Position numbers and translations under genes: made by a program. From NCBI GenBank assembly GCA_003224195.1, contig QHYP01000180.1, forward strand, positions 1-10,026: 10,026 bases of DNA. Direction: 5' to 3'. The notes below the pieces were generated by a model, which saw only the letters and a program-made list of their open reading frames with translations, ran no database searches and had not been told where the DNA came from. Every line of letters starts with the position of its first letter. The first letter of the stretch is position 1. This DNA comes from Acidobacteriota bacterium (GTDB lineage Bacteria; Acidobacteriota; Terriglobia; Acidiferrales; UBA7541). Below are positions 5,708-10,026 of this stretch, piece by piece.

Positions 5708-7015
5708 TCAGGGGAACAGCCCGCGGACCAGGGTGGCTTCGGCGACCCGGCTCACGGCTAGAATCATCGCCGCATGGCGCGGCGGCACGTGGTGCCGGCG
5801 CATCGTATCGACCACGTCGCTGAACGCGCGCACCATGATCTTCTGCAGCCGCGCGCGAATTTCGTCGATGTCCCAGCCGAGCCCTTCCTGGTTCTGCACC
5901 CATTCGAAGTAGCTGACCGTGACGCCGCCCGCGTTCGTAAGAATGTCCGGCAGCACGGTGATGCCGCGCCGCGCCAGAATTTCATCGGCGTGGGGCGTCG
6001 TCGGGCCGTTGGCGGCTTCGGCGATGATCCGCGCCTTGATGGCGTCCGCATTGTGCAGCGTGATGACGTTTTCTAGCGCCGCTGGAATCAGGATGTCGCA
6101 CTTCATGGTAAGCAGGTCGTCGTTGGTGATGCGTGACGCGCCCGGCATCCCCACCACGGTACCGGAGCGTTCCTTGTAACGCAGGGCCTTGAACGGATCG
6201 ATGCCGCGGGAATTCGTCACGCCGCCGCGCGTGTCGCTGAGCGCGATGATCTTCGCCTTCTTCTCCGCAAAAAGCCGCGCCGCAGTTGCGCCCGCGTTGC
6301 CGAAACCCTGGATGGCTACACTCGCGCCCCGCAGCGAAATCTTCTTCAGCTTGCAAGCCTCTTCGACGACGTACAGCAACCCGCGCGCAGTGGCTTCATC
6401 GCGTCCCGCCGAGCCGCCCACGGACACCGGCTTGCCCGTGACGACTCCTTGCACCTCATGGCCGACGATCATCGAGTAGGTATCCATGATCCAGGCCATG
6501 GTCTGCGCGTCGGTGTAGACATCCGGCGCGGGGATATCGGTGCTCGGCCCGATGATGGGCAGGATTTCGCTGGCATAGCGGCGCGTCATGCGCTCGAGTT
6601 CGGTCTTGGACATGCGCTTCGGATCGCAGATGACCCCGCCCTTCGCGCCGCCGTAGGGAATGTTCACCGTGGCAGTCTTCCACGTCATCCACATCGCCAG
6701 GGCCTTCACTTCGTCGAGCGTGACGTTGGGATGGAAGCGGATGCCGCCCTTGCCTGGCCCGCGCGCCAGGTTGTGCTGCACGCGGAAGCCGGTCAGCACT
6801 TTCACTTGGCCGTTGTCCATCTTCGTGGGGATGGAAACTTCCAGCACGCGTTTCGGCGTGCGCAGAATCTGGCGCAACCCCGGATCGAGCTTCAGGAATT
6901 CCGCCGCCATGTCGAACTGGATCTGCGCGATGCGGAAGGGGTTCAGTTCCTCGCGCGGGGCAATGCGCGGCATTACCGGCGGGGTTGCGGGTTTCATGAC
7001 CGTGGCCATCAGCAT
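5708..7015 (-). CDS. gdhA: Glutamate dehydrogenase (hexameric type, RocG/GudB-like)
   Basis: 435 residues, within the 410-450 range of small hexameric GDHs. It interconverts glutamate with 2-oxoglutarate and ammonia in the cytoplasm. Substrate-site lysines are Lys89 (GPGKGGIRFHP), Lys113 and Lys125 (YGGAKGGV); the catalytic Asp165 is in PAPDV. The dinucleotide fold has GFGNAG at 237-242, with Ser-Asp (260-261) at the end of the second strand as in RocG-like enzymes. This hints at NAD use but does not prove it. The C-terminal part has AANGPTTP (334-341) and LTNAGGVTVSYFEW (359-372). Start: GAGG at 7028-7025 lies nine bases before ATG 7015; the in-frame ATG at 7009 is nearly as good. The YHS gene ends 33 bases upstream, so the two are probably co-transcribed. 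A leucine or other amino acid dehydrogenase is less likely given the full GDH motif set. Confidence 0.95.
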   Translation of the reverse strand: MLMATVMKPATPPVMPRIAPREELNPFRIAQIQFDMAAEFLKLDPGLRQILRTPKRVLEVSIPTKMDNGQVKVLTGFRVQHNLARGPGKGGIRFHPNVTLDEVKALAMWMTWKTATVNIPYGGAKGGVICDPKRMSKTELERMTRRYASEILPIIGPSTDIPAPDVYTDAQTMAWIMDTYSMIVGHEVQGVVTGKPVSVGGSAGRDEATARGLLYVVEEACKLKKISLRGASVAIQGFGNAGATAARLFAEKKAKIIALSDTRGGVTNSRGIDPFKALRYKERSGTVVGMPGASRITNDDLLTMKCDILIPAALENVITLHNADAIKARIIAEAANGPTTPHADEILARRGITVLPDILTNAGGVTVSYFEWVQNQEGLGWDIDEIRARLQKIMVRAFSDVVDTMRRHHVPPRHAAMILAVSRVAEATLVRGLFP

Positions 7016-7048
7016 CGGTCCTTTCCTCGAAAGGTTTTCTTGTACGGT

Positions 7049-7354
7049 CTATGCGTTGGCCGCGAAGCGCTGACCGCGAGCGTACTGGCTTCGGCACTCC
7101 GTCGAGCAGAAATAGAGCGTGGCCTCAGCCTCGCGCAACGGGACGGCGATCTCTTCGGCGATGTGCGTGCCGCAGACGGGATCGCGGTGTAGCCGGCCGG
7201 CGGAACCCGTTTGCGCTTCCGCTCTTGGCGCGGCGCCCGATTGTGCGGACGCGTCGCGCAGCATCCAGACAAGCAGCCGCCGCAGGAGCGCAACACTCCA
7301 CGACACGACTAACAGCCAGAACAGGAATCGCGCCACGCGCGCCAGGAAGGTCAT
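7049..7354 (-). CDS. Small membrane-anchored YHS/TRASH-like metal-binding protein
   Basis: 101 residues from ATG 7354. Residues 7-32 form one hydrophobic segment that would act as an uncleaved anchor; a short linker rich in Ala, Gly and Gln follows. The C-terminal domain begins with Asp-Pro-Val-Cys (Cys61) and contains Tyr-Phe-Cys-Ser-x2-Cys (Cys83, Cys87), followed by a basic helix. This is the YHS layout, whose cysteines typically hold a metal ion such as copper, zinc or iron. The metal and the partner are unknown. An upstream in-frame ATG at 7402 would add 16 residues. Neither start has a good ribosome site; I prefer 7354 because the anchor then begins at the N-terminus, as is common for such proteins. 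It precedes gdhA by 33 bases and follows a clear promoter. Confidence 0.75.
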   Translation of the reverse strand: MTFLARVARFLFWLLVVSWSVALLRRLLVWMLRDASAQSGAAPRAEAQTGSAGRLHRDPVCGTHIAEEIAVPLREAEATLYFCSTECRSQYARGQRFAANA

Positions 7355-7428
7355 TCGGATGTCGTCTACCCACGGCCGCCTCAGCCGTCCCCTAATCCCC
7401 ATCTTCGTGCGGCGGCAGCACTAAGCGC

Positions 7429-7458
7429 AGTCTATGCAAGGGGAAAAACGAGTGTCAA
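7429..7458 (-). promoter_or_regulatory. Sigma70-type promoter for the YHS-gdhA operon
   Basis: The minus strand has a perfect TTGACA at 7458-7453, an 18-base spacer and TAGACT at 7434-7429 (4 of 6). Transcription would begin near 7422, about 20 bases before ATG 7402 and 68 before ATG 7354. It sits in the 190-base gap after serS, facing the YHS gene. This is the clearest promoter in the window. Confidence 0.6.
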
Positions 7459-7594
7459 ACGAAATCGTGAGAATTCAATAGTTTGCGCGGCGAGAGGGAT
7501 ACGCCCTCGGAAGCCTTTGTGTTGTTTAAGTGTCTTATATTCAATGACTTACATTGGGAGTATGCAATCGAGGGCGGGCGGCGCGGAAGGGCGG

Positions 7595-8872
7595 CTACCC
7601 GGCTGCCGGAATCCGCTCGATGCCCATATATGGCCGCAGGACTTCGGGAATCAGAATGGAACCATCCGCCTGCTGATCATTCTCCACCAGCGCAATCCAG
7701 GTGCGACCGACGGCCAGCCCTGAGCCATTCAACGTATGCACGAACTCGCTTTTCCCGCCGCCCTTCGGTTTGAACCGAATCCCCGCGCGGCGCGCCTGAA
7801 ATGCCTCGCAATTTGAGCAAGACGAAATCTCCCGAAACTCATTGCTCGACGGCAGCCACACTTCGATGTCATAGGTTTTCGCCGAAGCAAAGCCCATGTC
7901 GCCCGCGCAGAGCAGGACCACCCGGTAATACAAACCCAGCTTCTGCAGAATCGACTCCGCATCCCGCACGAGAGATTCGAGTTCGTCGTAGCTCTTCTGC
8001 GGATGGGTAAACTTGAATAGCTCGACCTTCTGAAACTGGTGCTGGCGGAGAATGCCGCGCGTGTCCTTTCCCGCCGCCCCGGCTTCGGAGCGGAAGCACG
8101 GCGTCCAAGCCGTGACGCGTATCGGCAATTTCTCCTCTTCGAGCGTCTCGTCGCGATGGAGGTTGTGGAGCTCCACCTCCGAAGTCGGCGTGAGCCAGAA
8201 ATCCGTATCCTGCACGCGAAACAGGTCCGCCGCGAATTTCGGCAGTTGGCCCGCGCCGGTGAGCGAGGCCGTGTTCACCAGAAACGGCGGCAGAATTTCC
8301 GTGTAACCGTGTTCGCGCGTGTGCACGTCGAGAAAATAGTTCGCCAGCGCCCGCTCGAGCCGTGCCCCCCAGCTTTTGTAGAGCGCAAAGCGCGCCCCCG
8401 CGATTTTCGCGGCTGCGGGAAGGTCGAGAATGCCGCAGCGTTCGCCCACTTCCCAGTGCGGCCGCGGCGTGAACTCGAATTTCGGCGGCTGGCCCCACCG
8501 GCGGACTTCCTGATTGTCCGCGCTGCTTTGCCCGACCGGCACGGTCGAATGAGGTACGTTTGGAATGGTGAGGAGAAGGTCCCGCTGATGGGCGTCCAGT
8601 TGGGCGATTCGCTCGTCGGCCTGCTTGATGCGCTCGGAAACTTGCTTCATCTCCGCGATCAGCGCATCGGCACCTTTCTTATCCTTCTTTAACCGCGCGA
8701 TTTCGTCGCTGGCCTTGTTCCGCTGCGCCTTGAGCTGCTCGGTGGCCGTGATCAGCTCACGCCGCTCGCGGTCGAACGCGCGGAAGTCATCGAGATCGAG
8801 CACGGTGCCGCGCTTCTTCGCCATCTCGGCGAAAACGTCCAGATGCTCGCGGAAGTAGCTGAGATCGTGCAT
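7595..8872 (-). CDS. serS: Seryl-tRNA synthetase
   Basis: 425 residues, the normal length. It charges tRNA-Ser and tRNA-Sec with serine in the cytoplasm. Residues 1 to about 105 form the long antiparallel coiled coil that grips the tRNA, with many Lys, Glu, Arg and Gln at 30-95. The class II core follows: motif 1 region near 180-200, motif 2 at 260-280 (FRSEAGAAGKDTRG then RQHQF), and motif 3 at 382-414 (NGSGLAVGRT, then EVLRPYM). The serine-site loop reads TSEVEL at 230-235, where TAEVPL is usual. ATG 8872 aligns with the start of E. coli SerRS. A TTG at 8893 would add seven residues without reason. The ribosome site is weak. It appears to be a single-gene unit, since 190 bases separate it from the YHS promoter side. 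Confidence 0.96.
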   Translation of the reverse strand: MHDLSYFREHLDVFAEMAKKRGTVLDLDDFRAFDRERRELITATEQLKAQRNKASDEIARLKKDKKGADALIAEMKQVSERIKQADERIAQLDAHQRDLLLTIPNVPHSTVPVGQSSADNQEVRRWGQPPKFEFTPRPHWEVGERCGILDLPAAAKIAGARFALYKSWGARLERALANYFLDVHTREHGYTEILPPFLVNTASLTGAGQLPKFAADLFRVQDTDFWLTPTSEVELHNLHRDETLEEEKLPIRVTAWTPCFRSEAGAAGKDTRGILRQHQFQKVELFKFTHPQKSYDELESLVRDAESILQKLGLYYRVVLLCAGDMGFASAKTYDIEVWLPSSNEFREISSCSNCEAFQARRAGIRFKPKGGGKSEFVHTLNGSGLAVGRTWIALVENDQQADGSILIPEVLRPYMGIERIPAAG

Positions 8873-9086
8873 AAGCCGATCAGCATACCCCAAACGTGAA
8901 GTACGAAGGTACCGGGTGAAAGTACGCAGGGAGCAATCGCGAGTACCGTAACGAATGAGCCGCCGGGACTATGGCCGCTGGCGGGCCCGCCCGGCAGAAT
9001 CACACTCGAGATCGGGAGTATGGGCGGCCTGAACATCCGCACAGAAACTGGTTTCGAATCGGATACCCTCCATTACCCCACGCCCC
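8873..9086. other. Non-coding stretch upstream of serS, no gene recognised
   Basis: This part begins the 800-base gap between serS and glmM. Several frames are open across it, but none has a ribosome site or recognisable protein features. A TTTCGAAT string near 9052 resembles a tRNA T-loop, but no pairing arms flank it. The stretch ends at a strong plus-strand terminator hairpin, so a short plus-strand transcript may pass through it, divergent from serS. I could not find a good plus-strand promoter by eye. Confidence 0.5.
8896..8926. repeat. Short direct repeat in the serS upstream region
   Basis: GTGAAGTACG at 8896-8905 recurs as GTGAAAGTACG at 8916-8926, a step of 20 bases (about two helical turns), with GGTACC between them. 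It lies 24-54 bases before the serS ATG, where a promoter or operator would be expected. No clear sigma70 promoter is seen for serS, so the role is open. Confidence 0.4.
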
Positions 9087-9125
9087 GAGCGGTCGGAACC
9101 CCCACCGGCCGCTCTTCTCTTTTTC
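9087..9125 (+). terminator. Strong plus-strand intrinsic terminator with no gene in front
   Basis: GAGCGGTCGG at 9087-9096 pairs with CCGGCCGCTC at 9105-9114 over 10 bp, with one G-U pair and an eight-base loop. The T-rich run TTCTCTTTTT follows at 9115-9124. On the minus strand no T run follows the stem, so the direction is plus. All neighbouring genes lie on the minus strand and no supported plus-strand gene precedes it, which points to an unannotated small RNA or a lost gene. Confidence 0.6.
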
Positions 9126-9210
9126 ACACCAAACGGCACCACCAGCCCAGATGGGAACTAACACATTGGAGGGAGAGACGGCGGGGGACATTGCCGTCCA
9201 CTCGGAAATG

Positions 9211-9291
9211 GTCCATCGCTATGCGGTCGCGCAAGATGTCGATCGCTATGCGATCGCGCACGATGTCGACCGCTACGCGGTCGCACAAGAT
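9211..9291. repeat. Three tandem 27-base palindromic repeats
   Basis: Units run 9211-9237, 9238-9264 and 9265-9291. Units 2 and 3 contain perfect 7-bp stems, CGATCGC-TAT-GCGATCG and CGACCGC-TAC-GCGGTCG. The T-A pair of one is replaced by C-G in the other, so pairing is kept. Unit 1 is imperfect, with one mismatch and one G-U. The core GACCGC-N3-GCGGTC is the same as in the repeats before pyrR. At 27 bases, a multiple of three, the array is open in several frames and would encode a nine-residue repeat, but no ribosome site supports translation. Confidence 0.8.
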
Positions 9292-9339
9292 AATCAGCAA
9301 GCCACTCGCAGGAACTTCTAACCACCCGTCTCGGAAGTG

Positions 9340-9367
9340 AAAAAGGGGGCCGGTGCGTGCCCCCTTT
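9340..9367 (-). terminator. Intrinsic terminator downstream of glmM, possibly bidirectional
   Basis: AAAGGGGGC (9342-9350) and GCCCCCTTT (9359-9367) form a 9-bp stem around an eight-base loop. On the minus strand the stem is followed by five T residues, a standard intrinsic terminator. On the plus strand it is followed by a weaker CTC-interrupted T run. It ends transcripts coming from glmM, but lies about 300 bases after the glmM stop, leaving a long 3' region. Confidence 0.7.
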
Positions 9368-9671
9368 CTCAGTCTTGGTCCCCAGAACCGTGATCCTGTC
9401 GAGGTAGGATCCCCGGCCACCCCGGGAAGCCAATCTTGTGATTGACGCGACTTGATTGCACGCCGCATGCCAGCGGCTCCGCCGATTTAGTATCCTCGCA
9501 ACCTATTGTATTCAAAGGGCTTCCCCTATCGTCTGGCATCCAGTCGGGAAAAACTGGCTCCTCGTTCTACAGAAACCCACAGATACGACCCTGTGCTTAT
9601 CCAATCTTTGGGAGAAGCAACATAGCTGAATCGGGCTTGGGGAACTTCTCAAGCAGCAAGCTGGAAAGGAC
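9368..9671. other. Long non-coding stretch between glmM stop and its terminator
   Basis: No protein gene is supported here. The stretch is visibly less GC-rich than the flanking genes. It contains small hairpins: GATCCT/AGGATC around eight bases at 9392-9411, CCCGG/CCGGG just after it, and CCAGT/ACTGG at 9540-9557. On the minus strand TTGAAT (9515-9510), 17 bases, then TACTAA (9492-9487) is a weak promoter-like pair that would give a transcript of about 140 bases ending at the terminator. It could be a glmM 3' untranslated region, a small RNA or remains of a decayed gene. Confidence 0.45.
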
Positions 9672-10026
9672 TCAAGCCCCGATGGACGAGCGCAGGGCGG
9701 CAGCGAGGGATTCTGAGAAGCGCGTAACATCAGCCTCGCGCTCGGCTTCTACCATGACGCGGGCGAGGGGCTCGGTCCCGGAATAGCGCAGCACGATGCG
9801 GCCGTTCTCTCCCAGCGCCGACCGCGCTTCCGCAAGCGCCCGCGAAACCTCCGGCAGCGTTTCGAGTGGCGGCTTCGACCGCACCTTCACGTTGAGGATC
9901 TTTTGTGGAAAATCCTTGAGCCCCTCGACAAGCGCTTCAAGCGAGCCGTTCATCGAAACCAGCGAAGCCATTTTCAACGCCGTAAGCAGGCCGTCGCCGG
10001 CGGGGCAATCGTCCAGGAAAATCACG
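9672..10026 (-). CDS. glmM: Phosphoglucosamine mutase, C-terminal part (runs off the right edge)
   Basis: About 118 codons are visible, roughly the last quarter of a 445-residue protein. GlmM converts glucosamine-6-phosphate to glucosamine-1-phosphate for UDP-GlcNAc, hence peptidoglycan and lipopolysaccharide. The visible part starts with VIFLDDCPAGDGLLTALK, matching the region after the GEQSGH motif of GlmM. Near the end it holds the phosphate-binding loop LRYSGTEPLARVMVE, which in this family contacts the substrate phosphate. The GTG at 10025 is an internal Val codon, not a start. The stop is TGA at 9674-9672. The catalytic serine and metal loop are outside the window. Related phosphomannomutases share the last loop, but the sequence fits GlmM better. 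Confidence 0.9.
   Translation of the reverse strand, partial: VIFLDDCPAGDGLLTALKMASLVSMNGSLEALVEGLKDFPQKILNVKVRSKPPLETLPEVSRALAEARSALGENGRIVLRYSGTEPLARVMVEAEREADVTRFSESLAAALRSSIGA

Noticed and set aside
7494..7508. Hairpin GAGGG/CCCTC as a serS terminator
   Set aside because: Only 5 bp, and no T run follows on the minus strand.
9050..9061. tRNA T-loop lookalike (TTTCGAAT)
   Set aside because: The five bases on either side do not pair, and no acceptor, D or anticodon arms can be found on either strand.
8971..9321. Plus-strand open frame, with a shorter version from ATG 9151, containing nine-residue repeats
   Set aside because: No ribosome site, and the strong plus-strand terminator at 9087-9125 falls inside the long version. 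The repeat peptide simply reflects the 27-base DNA repeat, which is open in several frames.
9442..9786. Plus-strand open frame running into the 3' end of glmM
   Set aside because: No ribosome site, a low-complexity Ser/Arg-rich product, and its second part is antisense to the well-supported glmM.

Overview
The window is GC-rich and densely coded. Housekeeping genes sit in short operons, with one looser stretch near the right end. The gene content suggests an Acidobacteriota-type Gram-negative: a PyrR regulator followed by ATCase and a type I dihydroorotase, an amino acid dehydrogenase of the GDH family beside a small YHS protein, and SerRS near GlmM. This placement is an inference from gene content and style; no marker gene fixes the taxon.

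Left part, plus strand: pyrR (322-876) is followed after 14 bases by one long open frame (891-3140). That frame carries a complete aspartate transcarbamoylase and then a complete type I dihydroorotase with no stop between them. Together they cover steps 2 and 3 of UMP synthesis plus the usual regulator. Divergent from pyrR, at the left edge, is the start of an exported protein with a clear signal peptide. The gap between the two holds three tandem 26-base palindromic repeats.

Middle part, minus strand: thiD (5447-4560) leads a compact operon. Next comes a multi-pass membrane protein with the full metal-site signature of the CREST/alkaline ceramidase superfamily, overlapping or abutting thiD. 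Last is a conserved-looking 201-residue protein of unknown function. The last gene ends 10 bases from the end of pyrBC, so the two operons converge.

Right-middle part, minus strand: a small membrane-anchored YHS protein (7354-7049) is followed by glutamate dehydrogenase (7015-5708). A good sigma70-like promoter lies just upstream of the YHS gene. Further upstream is serS (8872-7595).

Right end: 8873-9671 has no gene I can support. It is not featureless. It holds a short direct repeat next to serS, a strong plus-strand intrinsic terminator with no gene in front of it, three tandem 27-base palindromic repeats related to those before pyrR, and a terminator for the minus strand behind glmM. The window ends inside glmM (minus strand, C-terminal quarter only).

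I see no phage, insertion sequence, CRISPR array, tRNA or rRNA. The points most worth checking are the ATCase-DHOase fusion, the shared palindromic repeats, the orphan plus-strand terminator and the ceramidase-like protein.
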